Origin: Actinomycetota bacterium
GTDB lineage: Bacteria > Actinomycetota > Thermoleophilia > Gaiellales > Gaiellaceae
NCBI GenBank assembly: GCA_019234175.1
Contig: JAFALP010000167.1
Span: 1 to 5,564, forward strand
Direction of reading: 5' to 3'
Length of the DNA: 5,564 nt
Under the pieces are notes generated by a model. That model was not told where the DNA came from. It worked only from the letters and a program-made list of their open reading frames with translations, and did not search any database. Positions 1 through 5,559 of this stretch are shown in pieces (within the stretch, counting starts at the first letter, position 1; each line of letters begins with the position of its first letter). The position numbers were made by a program, and so were the translations under genes.

Positions 1-36
1 TGCAGAAGGTCGTGGGTTCGAGTCCCATCATCCGCT
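1..36 (+). tRNA. 3' part of a tRNA gene, probably tRNA-Gly (5' part lies outside the window)
   Basis: The T arm is clear: stem GTGGG (12-16), loop TTCGAGT (17-23) and stem CCCAT (24-28), with one G-U closing pair. The 3' acceptor strand CATCCGC (29-35) and a discriminator T (36) follow. Before the T stem, AGGTC (7-11) fits a 5-nt variable region and GCAGA (2-6) fits the 3' half of the anticodon stem. The anticodon is not in the window. The inferred 5' acceptor strand GCGGATG plus U73 is typical of bacterial tRNA-Gly; this identity is inference, and the T that would sit at position 38 leaves others such as Val possible. No CCA is encoded, since TTCG follows, as is common in actinobacteria. Confidence 0.85.
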
Positions 37-54
37 TCGAACTCCCGCCGAAGC
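34..54. other. Inverted repeat at the tRNA 3' end, between convergent genes
   Basis: GCTTCG (34-39) pairs perfectly with CGAAGC (49-54) across a 9-nt loop. The left arm covers the last three bases of the tRNA, and the right arm ends 8 nt before the DUF1206 stop codon. There is no T-tract on either strand, so it is not a convincing intrinsic terminator. It could be a tRNA 3'-trailer hairpin or a weak two-way transcription barrier. A 6-bp stem can also occur by chance in DNA this GC-rich. Confidence 0.35.
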
Positions 55-61
55 GCGCGTG

Positions 62-901
62 CTAAATGCGGCGGTAGCGAGCGTCGGTGAGCGAGTAGAC
101 GCCGAACGCGATCAGCCCAGCAGCGACGATCGCGAGCAAGAACGGTCCATACGAGGCGTGGGCGATGGTCGCGAGCGCGCCATCGACACCGACGGCATTG
201 CTCGGGTTGAAGTCGACCGCCGCCCTGATCAGGAACACGCCCACCAAGCCGAAGACGACCATTCGAGCGAGGTACCCGAAGCTGCCGATCCACTCGACCC
301 ACGTCCGCGTGCGCGGGCTCATCTCCTCGGTCTTCGAATCCTTCAGGAAGTCCTTGCTGATCCCTCGATAGCCCTGATACAGGCCGACGCCGATCAGCGC
401 CGCGCCGGCGATGCCGACGAGCCACGGCCCGCCCGGCCAGCCGAGGACGCCTGCCGCCGGCTTGGACGGGCTGCCCGACCGGCCGCCCGAGCCCGAGCCG
501 AGCAGGATCTCGACCGCAATCGCGCACAGGCCGGCATAGACCACGCTGCTCGCGAATGCGGCGACGCGGTCGAAGCCGCGATCCGAGCCCTCCGGACCGT
601 GCCCGAGCAGCGCGCGTACGAGGCGCCATAGCGCGTAGCCGGCCAGTCCGATGGCGACGAGAACGAGCAGAACCTTGCCGAACGGCTGACGCGCGATCGT
701 CTGAAGAGCGCCCTGCTGGTTGGGGGTCGTTCCTCCGCCGCCGACCGCGAGCTTGATCGCGAGGATGCCGACGATCCCGTAGATCAATCCACGCGCGACG
801 AAGCCTGCCCGCGACAACCACTCGAAGCCGCGGCTTCGCGCAACCCTCTCCCCACCGACCCTTGCCTCACGGACCGGTTCCGGCTTCGTCGGAGCCTGCA
901 C
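62..901 (-). CDS. DUF1206 domain integral membrane protein, three repeats, six helices
   Basis: This 279-aa protein has no known biochemical function. The DUF1206 family (PF06724) is usually three copies of a two-helix unit, and all three are visible at about residues 28-100, 110-185 and 202-275. Repeats 1 and 3 match well: R-A-G-F-V-A-R-G and S-F-G-Y-L-A-R-M open the first helices, and GALQTIARQPFG and GALATIAHASYG precede the second helices. Repeat 2 is more diverged and has a Gly/Ser/Pro-rich linker (135-158). Predicted helices are near 36-55, 76-97, 115-135, 160-178, 208-227 and 252-271. The start is GTG at 901, the only start codon visible in the N-terminal stretch. No Shine-Dalgarno precedes it, so the exact start is less certain than the gene. 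It lies 42 nt downstream of the 136-aa Cys/His protein gene on the same strand and converges on the tRNA. Confidence 0.93.
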   Translation of the reverse strand: MQAPTKPEPVREARVGGERVARSRGFEWLSRAGFVARGLIYGIVGILAIKLAVGGGGTTPNQQGALQTIARQPFGKVLLVLVAIGLAGYALWRLVRALLGHGPEGSDRGFDRVAAFASSVVYAGLCAIAVEILLGSGSGGRSGSPSKPAAGVLGWPGGPWLVGIAGAALIGVGLYQGYRGISKDFLKDSKTEEMSPRTRTWVEWIGSFGYLARMVVFGLVGVFLIRAAVDFNPSNAVGVDGALATIAHASYGPFLLAIVAAGLIAFGVYSLTDARYRRI

Positions 902-915
902 GTCGGAGCAGAAAC

Positions 916-932
916 GCGCGCGTGCCGCGCGC
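916..932 (-). other. Perfect 7-bp GC hairpin between two minus-strand genes
   Basis: GCGCGCG (916-922) and CGCGCGC (926-932) form a perfect 7-bp stem with a 3-nt loop. Read on the minus strand, the hairpin is followed by G-TTT-C and lies about 15 nt upstream of the DUF1206 GTG start. Three T residues are too few for a typical intrinsic terminator. It could be a weak terminator or attenuator that lowers DUF1206 expression relative to the gene before it, or an RNA-stability element. The hairpin is seen; the role is inference. Confidence 0.45.
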
Positions 933-943
933 AGATACGCCTG

Positions 944-1354
944 CTACACGCTCTTTCCGTGAGCGCGAAGCCGCACGATGCAGTCGTCGCAGATGCCGTG
1001 CGTGGTTCCGCACCGCTCGATGAATCCCGGCCGGAAGACTCGCGTCCAGCGATCGGCGATGCGGTAGCGGCCGCACCAGGCGCATCGGCTGGTCAACGCG
1101 CCGACGCGCAGGGAGGCGGAGATGTGCGTGACCGCCAGGGCCTCCGCGAGCGTCGCCGCGACGGTCCGGCGCGTCTCGACCATCTGCTCTCGCAATTCGG
1201 CGCTGGCGCGGTGGGTGTCCTGCGCGGTCTGCCGCAGCGCACGCGCTGTTCGCCGCGCGTCCCGGGCCAGTGCCCGGACCTCTGCGCGGTCCCGCGGCTC
1301 GTCGGCCGACGCCACTTCGCAGGCGCGCGGCCGAGCCTCGCTCGCAACTGCCAT
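944..1354 (-). CDS. 136-aa protein with helical N-terminus and C-terminal CxxC...THGICxxC metal-site motif
   Basis: Residues 20-75 are rich in Arg, Ala, Glu and Gln and look like a long amphipathic helix or coiled coil. The C-terminal 46 residues carry C91-x2-C94 (CAWC), C115 and T118-H-G-I-C122-x2-C125. A CxxC followed some 20-25 residues later by THGICxxC is a pattern I recognise from the C-termini of many PAS/histidine-kinase and response-regulator proteins, where its role is not established. It looks like a structural metal site, which is inference. Here it stands without any kinase, PAS or receiver domain. The ATG at 1354 is chosen because GGAAGGG (1360-1366) sits 5 nt upstream; longer in-frame readings would run antisense through the PBP gene. 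It is probably first in a unit with the DUF1206 gene and is divergent from the PBP gene. Confidence 0.85.
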   Translation of the reverse strand: MAVASEARPRACEVASADEPRDRAEVRALARDARRTARALRQTAQDTHRASAELREQMVETRRTVAATLAEALAVTHISASLRVGALTSRCAWCGRYRIADRWTRVFRPGFIERCGTTHGICDDCIVRLRAHGKSV

Positions 1355-1359
1355 GGATT

Positions 1360-1366
1360 CCCTTCC
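1360..1366 (-). promoter_or_regulatory. Ribosome binding site fixing the start of the Cys/His-motif gene
   Basis: On the minus strand GGAAGGG lies 5 nt before the ATG at 1354. This decides for a 136-aa protein over the 282-aa reading that begins at 1792 inside the PBP gene. Confidence 0.65.
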
Positions 1367-1459
1367 GCTGCTTGTCTCGCGCGCGCTGCTCGCATGCGAA
1401 AAACGAAGCGCTCTCAGGCCGTACGGCACTGCAGGCGGCAGAAGGGCGTTGTGGTTCGC

Positions 1460-1487
1460 CTTATAGCCGCTTCCGAGGCGATGGAAA
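1460..1487 (-). promoter_or_regulatory. Candidate sigma-70-like promoter for the leftward genes
   Basis: The minus strand reads TTTCCA (-35; 1482-1487), a 16-nt spacer, then TATAAG (-10; 1460-1465). The -35 matches TTGACA at 4 of 6 positions and the -10 matches TATAAT at 5 of 6. Transcription would start near 1453 and give an untranslated leader of about 100 nt before the ATG at 1354. The AT-rich element stands out in a GC-rich background. The same bases read TTATAG/TATAGC on the + strand, but I see no acceptable -35 for the PBP direction. Computed by eye only. Confidence 0.45.
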
Positions 1488-1509
1488 CCTCGAAGCCCGC
1501 TGCCGCGTT

Positions 1510-1514
1510 GAGGA
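1510..1514 (+). promoter_or_regulatory. Ribosome binding site of the class A PBP gene
   Basis: GAGGA ends 6 nt before the GTG at 1521 and supports that start. A second AGGA (1516-1519) lies too close to the start codon to serve. The N-terminal membrane helix of the product then begins at a normal distance from the start. Confidence 0.65.
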
Positions 1515-1520
1515 CAGGAC

Positions 1521-3710
1521 GTGAGCAATTGGCGTAGCTGGCGGGGCCCACTGGCCGGGTTGCCGCGTTGGGGGAAGTGGCTGGTCTCGATCGTCGCCTT
1601 GACGGGCGCGCTCGTCGGCGCGGTCGCGCTGGAGATCCATCGTGACGGCGCGTACTTCTTCGTCTCCTGCAACATCAACAAGCTCGAGCCGCACGGGCCG
1701 GGCCGCTCCTCGTACCTGATCTCCTCCGACGGTATCCGGTTCGCGACACTCGGGGCCGCCGTGAACACGACTCCCGTCGCGCTCGCGCGCATCGACCCGA
1801 AGCTCCAGCGCGCGACCGTCGCCGTCGAGGATCGCCGCTTCTACCACGAGGGTGGAACGGACTGGATCGCGATGGTGCGCTCCGCCGCGGCCGACATCGG
1901 CTCGGCGAGCTTCGCGCAGGGAGGCTCGACCCTGACGCAGCAGCTCGTGCGCAACCTCTACCTCGGTGACCAGCGCACGCTCGGGCGGAAGCTCGAGGAG
2001 GGATGCCTCGCCGATGCGCTCGCGCGCAAGTGGACGAAGGCGCACGTGCTGGACGCGTACCTGAACACGGTGTTCTACGGCCAGCAGGCGTACGGCGTGC
2101 AGGCCGCATCCGAGACGTACTTCTCCAAGCCGGCGAAGAGCCTGACGCTTCCCGAGGCGGCGCTCATCGCCGGCCTGCCGCAGGCGCCGACCGCCTACGA
2201 CCCGCTGCGCGACCCGCAGGCGGCGATGGCCCGCCGCAACGAGGTGCTGAAGGCGATGCTCACCAACGGTGACATCGGCCTCGCCGAGTACCGGAGCGCC
2301 GCGAAGGCGCCGCTCGGACTGAAGCCGAACGCGACGACGAAGCAGCAGCGCGAGTCCTTCTTCGTCAACTACATCTACGAGCTGCTCGTCGGCCGCTACG
2401 GCGCCGCCACGGTGCGCCAGGGCGGCCTCGTCGTGCACACGACGCTCGACTGGCGATGGCAGCAGGAGGCGGAGCGCGCGATCAAGACGACGCTGAACCG
2501 GAGCAGCGATCCCGCGTCCGCGCTCGTCGCCATCGACCCCAGCTCGGGCGCGATCCGGACGATGGCGTCGGTCGTTCCCGGCAAGCCGAACTACCAGTTC
2601 AACCTCGCCGTGCAGGGCAAGCGCCAGGCTGGGTCGAGCTTCAAGCTCTTCGTCCTCACGGACGCGATCCTCCGCGGCATCGACCCGTTCACGACGACGT
2701 ACCTCTCGGCGCCCTTCCGCGGTCCGGCCAGCGACCCATACCTCATCCAGACGGACACGAAGACGTACACGGGCCGCACGCCGATCGACCACGCGACGGC
2801 GCAGTCCGACAACACCGTCTTCGTACGCCTCACGCTCGATCTCGACCCGACCACCGTCGCGCAGACGGCGCAGCGCATGGGCGTGCAGTCGCAGCTCCGG
2901 CCGGTGCCGACCATCGGCCTCGGCGTGAACCCGGTCTCGCCGCTCGAGATGGCGTCGGCGTATGCGACGGTGGCCGCGCAGGGGATCTACCACCGGCCGT
3001 ACGCCGTCACCTCCGTCCAGTTCCCCGACGGCCACATCGACACGAGCGGGTCGACGAGCTCCGGGCGTCGCGTCATCTCCGCCGCGGTCGCCGACGAGGT
3101 GACGCGCGTGCTCGAGGAGGTCATCGCCAGCGGCACCGGCACCGCCGCCAATCCCGGCCGGCCGGCCGCGGGGAAGACCGGAACGACGTCGTCGCTCGCC
3201 GACGCCTGGTTCGACGGCTACACGCCGAACCTCGCGGCCGTCGTCTGGGTCGGCTATCCGCAGGCGCGCGTGCCGATGACGCACGTGCACGGCATCCAGG
3301 TCTTCGGCGGGACGTTCCCGGCGCAGATCTGGAAGGCGTTCATGGTCGGCGCCCTGCAGAACGAACCGCGGCTCGGCTTCGCGCAGGACGTCTCCTCGAT
3401 CCACTGGGTGAAGTGGTGCGGACGCTTCCAGTACGCCCGCAACTACGCCGATGCCCGCCCGACCGCCGGGTGCACGTCCGCCGCGGCAGCGGCGACCTCC
3501 ACCACCGCCACGACGTTGCAGACGACGACCGGGCGGGCGACCGCCACCACCGCGCCGGCGACGACGGTCGCGCCTCAGGCAGCGACGACGACCGCGCCGC
3601 CGCCTCCGCCTCCCACCACGACCGAGACCACGACCACGGAGCCCGTGACGACGGCCCCGACCACGACCGAGACCACCACCACGGAGCCGACGACGACTAC
3701 CTCGCCGTGA
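1521..3710 (+). CDS. Class A penicillin-binding protein (bifunctional transglycosylase/transpeptidase, PBP1a type)
   Basis: This 729-aa enzyme polymerises lipid II into glycan strands and cross-links their peptides outside the membrane. A short cytoplasmic end is followed by one membrane helix (about 18-38). The GT51 domain (about 65-240) shows E103-D-R-R-F-Y-H-E-G-G-T-D, with E103 the expected catalytic base, then GGSTLTQQLVRN (134-145), RKLEE (156-160) and YLNTVFYGQQAYG (180-192). The transpeptidase domain (about 330-610) has all three active-site motifs: S372-S-F-K375, S429-D-N431 and K552-T-G-T555. No catalytic residue appears lost. A linker with C633 and C651, which might form a disulfide, leads to a Thr/Pro-rich tail (652-729; 37 of 78 residues Thr, with six Pro at 693-698). 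There is no PASTA domain. It starts at GTG behind GAGGA. It is monocistronic as far as can be seen, divergent from the Cys/His gene and followed by a possible terminator. PBP1a-type is a family call; the orthologue name is not certain. Confidence 0.98.
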   Translation: MSNWRSWRGPLAGLPRWGKWLVSIVALTGALVGAVALEIHRDGAYFFVSCNINKLEPHGPGRSSYLISSDGIRFATLGAAVNTTPVALARIDPKLQRATVAVEDRRFYHEGGTDWIAMVRSAAADIGSASFAQGGSTLTQQLVRNLYLGDQRTLGRKLEEGCLADALARKWTKAHVLDAYLNTVFYGQQAYGVQAASETYFSKPAKSLTLPEAALIAGLPQAPTAYDPLRDPQAAMARRNEVLKAMLTNGDIGLAEYRSAAKAPLGLKPNATTKQQRESFFVNYIYELLVGRYGAATVRQGGLVVHTTLDWRWQQEAERAIKTTLNRSSDPASALVAIDPSSGAIRTMASVVPGKPNYQFNLAVQGKRQAGSSFKLFVLTDAILRGIDPFTTTYLSAPFRGPASDPYLIQTDTKTYTGRTPIDHATAQSDNTVFVRLTLDLDPTTVAQTAQRMGVQSQLRPVPTIGLGVNPVSPLEMASAYATVAAQGIYHRPYAVTSVQFPDGHIDTSGSTSSGRRVISAAVADEVTRVLEEVIASGTGTAANPGRPAAGKTGTTSSLADAWFDGYTPNLAAVVWVGYPQARVPMTHVHGIQVFGGTFPAQIWKAFMVGALQNEPRLGFAQDVSSIHWVKWCGRFQYARNYADARPTAGCTSAAAAATSTTATTLQTTTGRATATTAPATTVAPQAATTTAPPPPPPTTTETTTTEPVTTAPTTTETTTTEPTTTTSP
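3615..3688 (+). repeat. Imperfect direct repeat inside the Thr-rich PBP tail
   Basis: Two 29-nt copies (3615-3643 and 3660-3688) start 45 nt apart and differ at a single base. Both encode TTTETTTTEP, at about residues 699-708 and 714-723 of the PBP. The surrounding tail is ACC/ACG-codon low-complexity DNA. The spacing is a whole number of codons, so gain or loss of a unit would change tail length without breaking the frame. Confidence 0.75.
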
Positions 3711-3780
3711 TGCGCTTCAGCGACCAGGCCACCGTGAGCGAGCCGCGCGTTGCGCGCAGGATGTTCACCGCTTCACGGGC

Positions 3781-3818
3781 CCGGCTTAACCGCTCGACAA
3801 CGTTGGCCGGCGGCTTTT
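3781..3818 (+). terminator. Possible intrinsic terminator after the PBP gene
   Basis: CCGGC (3781-3785) pairs with GCCGG (3806-3810). After one bulged T, TAAC (3787-3790) pairs with GTTG (3802-3805), leaving an 11-nt loop. CGGC and then TTTT (3815-3818) follow. The bulge, the large loop and the 4-nt gap before a short T-run make this a weak terminator at best. The rest of 3711-3780 holds a 5-bp GC hairpin near 3745-3757 without a T-tract and nothing else I can identify. Confidence 0.3.
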
Positions 3819-3823
3819 GCCTC

Positions 3824-3829
3824 TACGGT
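3824..3829 (+). promoter_or_regulatory. Candidate -10 element (TAnnnT) for a leaderless transcript
   Basis: TACGGT fits the minimal TAnnnT form of an actinobacterial -10. Exactly 6 nt separate it from the A of ATG at 3836, so RNA would begin at or next to the start codon. TTGGCC (3803-3808), 15 nt upstream, is a poor -35. Leaderless messages are common in actinobacteria. A 3-base match can easily occur by chance, so this rests mainly on the spacing. Confidence 0.35.
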
Positions 3830-3835
3830 TGCCGA

Positions 3836-3913
3836 ATGGTTCGCTGGTGGGTGCGGCTCATGCTGCGGCGGCTCGGCTGGCGCGTCTCGGGAGATCCCGA
3901 ATTCGGCGCGTGA
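3836..3913 (+). CDS. Possible 25-aa leader/small ORF coupled to the COG4705 gene
   Basis: ATG at 3836 opens a 25-codon ORF rich in Trp, Arg and Leu (MVRWWVRLMLRRLGWR at the start), ending in TGA at 3911-3913. That TGA overlaps the GTG at 3910 of the next gene as GTGA, a classic arrangement for translational coupling. No Shine-Dalgarno precedes the ATG, but a TAnnnT element lies 6 nt upstream, as expected for a leaderless start. The COG4705 gene also lacks a Shine-Dalgarno, so coupling would explain how it is translated. The peptide may be functional (cationic, amphipathic) or only a device for delivering ribosomes. No homologue is recognised, and chance cannot be excluded. Confidence 0.4.
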   Translation: MVRWWVRLMLRRLGWRVSGDPEFGA

Positions 3914-4746
3914 GCCGGTCCGACCGCCCCGTCCCGCTCGTGGGACGGTTCTTCCCGAGCCCGACCGCAGCGAAGGTCCCCGAAGTCATCTTCCTCTTCT
4001 GGGTGGTGAAGATCCTCACCACCGCGGGCGGGGAGGCGACCTCGGACTACCTCCGGATCTACGGGAACCTCAAGGGCGGCGCCGTCGAGGTGGCGCTCTT
4101 CCTCATCGGGCTGATTTGGCAGTTCAGCACCCGCCGCTATTCGGCGTCCGCCTACTGGTTCTTCGCGTACGCGATCGCCGTCATCGGCACCGGCGTCGCC
4201 GACTTCCTGCATCTCGACGTCGGCCTCTCGTATCTCGCCGACACGCTCCTCTGGGCGGTCATCCTCGCCGCGATCTTCGCCCTCTGGTATCGCAGCCAGG
4301 GAACCCTCTCGATCCACAGCATCGTCACGCAGCGCCGTGAGGCCTACTACTGGGCGACGGTCTTCGCGACGTTCGCGCTCGGCACGGCGCTCGGCGACTA
4401 CACGGCCACGTCGCTGCACCTGGGCTACCTCTCCTCGGCGATCCTCTTCAGTGTCGTCATCCTCGTCCCCGCGTTCGGGAGATGGAAGTTGGGCCTGAAC
4501 GGCATCGCCGCCTTCTGGATGTCGTACGTCATGACGCGCCCGCTGGGCGCCTCGTATGCGGACTACTTCAGCAAGCCGAGGAAGCTCAGCGGCATCGGCT
4601 TCGGCGACGGCCAGACGGCGATCGCGTTCATCGCCGGCATCGTCGTCCTCGTCGCGTACCTCGCGGCGACGCGCCGCGACGTGCAGCGGCCGGAGGAGGC
4701 CGTGCCGCCGCCGCGCGCGCCGGTCCCCGGGTTCGAGACCGGCTAG
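3910..4746 (+). CDS. COG4705/DUF347 repeat integral membrane protein
   Basis: This 278-aa multi-pass membrane protein has no established function. The DUF347 repeat (PF03988) usually occurs four times, and four related segments are visible: 22-47 (with K34, E42 and S45-D46), 77-100 (YW...GTGVADF), 142-164 (YYWATVFATFALGTALGDY) and 195-219 (FW...TRPLGASYADYF). Each pairs an aromatic start (FW/YW) with a small-residue stretch ending in an acidic residue (D46, D98, D163, D218). These within-membrane acids, with K34 and R210, suggest ion or small-solute transport, which is inference only. About eight helices fit the length. The short soluble tail (253-278) is Pro/Arg-rich. GTG at 3910 is preferred because it overlaps the upstream TGA as GTGA and because the extra residues of the TTG start at 3817 are Arg-rich and would lie in the candidate terminator T-run. 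Its TAG shares the CTAG at 4743-4746 with the convergent gene. Confidence 0.9.
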   Translation: MSRSDRPVPLVGRFFPSPTAAKVPEVIFLFWVVKILTTAGGEATSDYLRIYGNLKGGAVEVALFLIGLIWQFSTRRYSASAYWFFAYAIAVIGTGVADFLHLDVGLSYLADTLLWAVILAAIFALWYRSQGTLSIHSIVTQRREAYYWATVFATFALGTALGDYTATSLHLGYLSSAILFSVVILVPAFGRWKLGLNGIAAFWMSYVMTRPLGASYADYFSKPRKLSGIGFGDGQTAIAFIAGIVVLVAYLAATRRDVQRPEEAVPPPRAPVPGFETG

Positions 4747-5162
4747 CGGAAGACGCTCCCGATGAGGTTGGCGCCGAGGTTCATCGCCATCCCCATCTCC
4801 ATGGCGCGGCCGAAGCCGCCGCCGTAGTAGCCGCCGAACATCCCGCCGCCCATCATCCCGCCGCCGAGCATGCCTCCGAGCATGCCGTGGTGCTGCTGTT
4901 GCTGCTGTGCGTTGGGATCGTTCGACTGCGCGACGCCGCCGACGAAGTCGTGGATGGCGAGGAGCAGCGTCTTCACCTGCGTCTGCTCCTCGTCGACGTC
5001 CTGCGCGACGCGCCTGAGATCGCCGAGCCACTCGGTCGCGTTCGCGTCACCGGCCTTCTCCGCCGCCTGCATCTTCGTGACGAGCGCCTGCACGGTGGTG
5101 GCGACGTCCTGGAACGCGGTCTGCAGCTGCTGGAACTCGGTGTCGATCGTGGTCGCATCCAC
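4743..5162 (-). CDS. 139-aa protein of unknown function with helical N-terminus and Gly/Met-rich tail
   Basis: I do not recognise this family. Residues 1-78 are helical in character, with Gln, Val, Leu and Asp/Glu spaced as in a coiled coil or helical hairpin. QQQQQHH (86-92) follows, then a low-complexity stretch 93-128 with 16 Gly and 9 Met among 36 residues, plus Phe/Tyr, and a short hydrophobic end (NLIGSVF). No signal peptide or classical membrane helix is evident. GTG at 5162 is chosen because it lies 2 nt after the TAG of the upstream gene; the longer reading from 5306 would overlap that gene and begin with an implausible Arg-rich run. No strong Shine-Dalgarno is visible, so translation is probably coupled. 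The tail could mediate self-association or membrane or metal contact, but this is speculation. Its stop codon lies in the CTAG shared with the COG4705 gene. Confidence 0.82.
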   Translation of the reverse strand: MDATTIDTEFQQLQTAFQDVATTVQALVTKMQAAEKAGDANATEWLGDLRRVAQDVDEEQTQVKTLLLAIHDFVGGVAQSNDPNAQQQQQHHGMLGGMLGGGMMGGGMFGGYYGGGFGRAMEMGMAMNLGANLIGSVFR

Positions 5163-5164
5163 GG

Positions 5165-5554
5165 CTAGCCGACCATCGAGTCGATCTGCTTCGCGAGCTT
5201 GTTCTCGATCTCGAGGTTCCACGCCGACTCGGCGACGTCGACGACGAGGAAGAGATCGGAGATCAGCAGCGTCTCGGCCGCCGCGATGCCGAGGTGCTCG
5301 AGCCACTTGCCGATCCCGATCTTGACGGTGAAGTCGTTCGGCTCTCCCGTGATGAGGATCGAGAGCGCGCGGTCGGCGTCGATCACCTTGTCGAGGAACC
5401 CGCCCTTCGTCGCCTGGATCGCGAAGCCGTCCGTGCCGGGCGGCGACGTCTGCACCTTGAAGCCCTGCGACTCCAGCTGGCTCCCGATCTTGCTCTGCAG
5501 GTCGCCCAGGTCCGTGCCCTTGCCCTGGTAGTGGAGCTCCTTCTCGCCGATCAT
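5165..5554 (-). CDS. 129-aa conserved-looking protein of unknown function, first of a two-gene unit
   Basis: The gene is complete: ATG at 5554 follows GGAGG with a 5-nt spacer, and TAG ends at 5165. The N-terminal part (1-80) alternates predicted strands and one helix: ELHYQGKG, a helix around 15-30 (LGDLQSKIGSQLESQG), FKVQTSPPG, FAIQATKGG, ALSILITGEPNDFTVKIGIGKW. This looks like a small soluble alpha/beta domain. Residues 84-110 (HLGIAAAETLLISDLFLVVD) are hydrophobic but interrupted by acids, more like a buried or membrane-associated helix than a clean transmembrane one. A charged helix (112-129) ends the protein. There is no signal peptide. The gene lies 2 nt upstream of the Gly/Met-tailed protein gene, so the two are almost certainly co-transcribed and may act together. 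I cannot assign a function or a family name. Confidence 0.88.
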   Translation of the reverse strand: MIGEKELHYQGKGTDLGDLQSKIGSQLESQGFKVQTSPPGTDGFAIQATKGGFLDKVIDADRALSILITGEPNDFTVKIGIGKWLEHLGIAAAETLLISDLFLVVDVAESAWNLEIENKLAKQIDSMVG

Positions 5555-5559
5555 GTACG

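Noticed and set aside
1..61. tRNA 3' end as an integration site for a mobile element
   Set aside because: There is no integrase, no second copy of the tRNA end and no change of composition in the window.
59..631. 190-aa + strand frame over the DUF1206 gene
   Set aside because: Highly charged Arg/Asp/Glu composition, and antisense to a clear membrane protein with three matching repeats.
1501..1570. 10-nt direct repeat TGCCGCGTTG at 1501-1510 and 1561-1570
   Set aside because: One copy is upstream of the PBP start and one is in its coding region. There are only two copies, not palindromic, so chance is likely in this base composition.
1355..1792. N-terminal extension of the Cys/His protein to 282 aa
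   Set aside because: It would run antisense through the PBP start region, lacks recognisable sequence, and the ATG at 1354 has a good ribosome site.
1461..3404. 647-aa minus-strand open frame opposite the PBP gene
   Set aside because: It is an Arg/Asp/Val/Glu-rich frame with no domain, lying over a + strand gene with all catalytic motifs. Such antisense frames are normal in GC-rich DNA.
3817..3909. TTG start of the COG4705 gene, adding 31 residues
   Set aside because: It lies in the candidate terminator T-run, has no ribosome site, and the added residues are Arg/Ala-rich and unlike the family N-terminus.
2456..3913. 485-aa + strand frame overlapping the PBP
   Set aside because: Most of it is an out-of-frame shadow (Arg/His/Asp-rich) of the PBP. 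Only the last 25 codons, from ATG 3836, are kept as a separate candidate.
3823..5031. 402-aa minus-strand open frame opposite the COG4705 gene
   Set aside because: Its composition is Arg/Asp/Glu low complexity, and it conflicts with two better-supported genes.
5163..5306. Extension of the Gly/Met-tailed protein to 187 aa
   Set aside because: The extra 48 residues are an Arg-rich shadow of the upstream 129-aa gene. GTG at 5162, 2 nt after that gene's stop, is far more natural.
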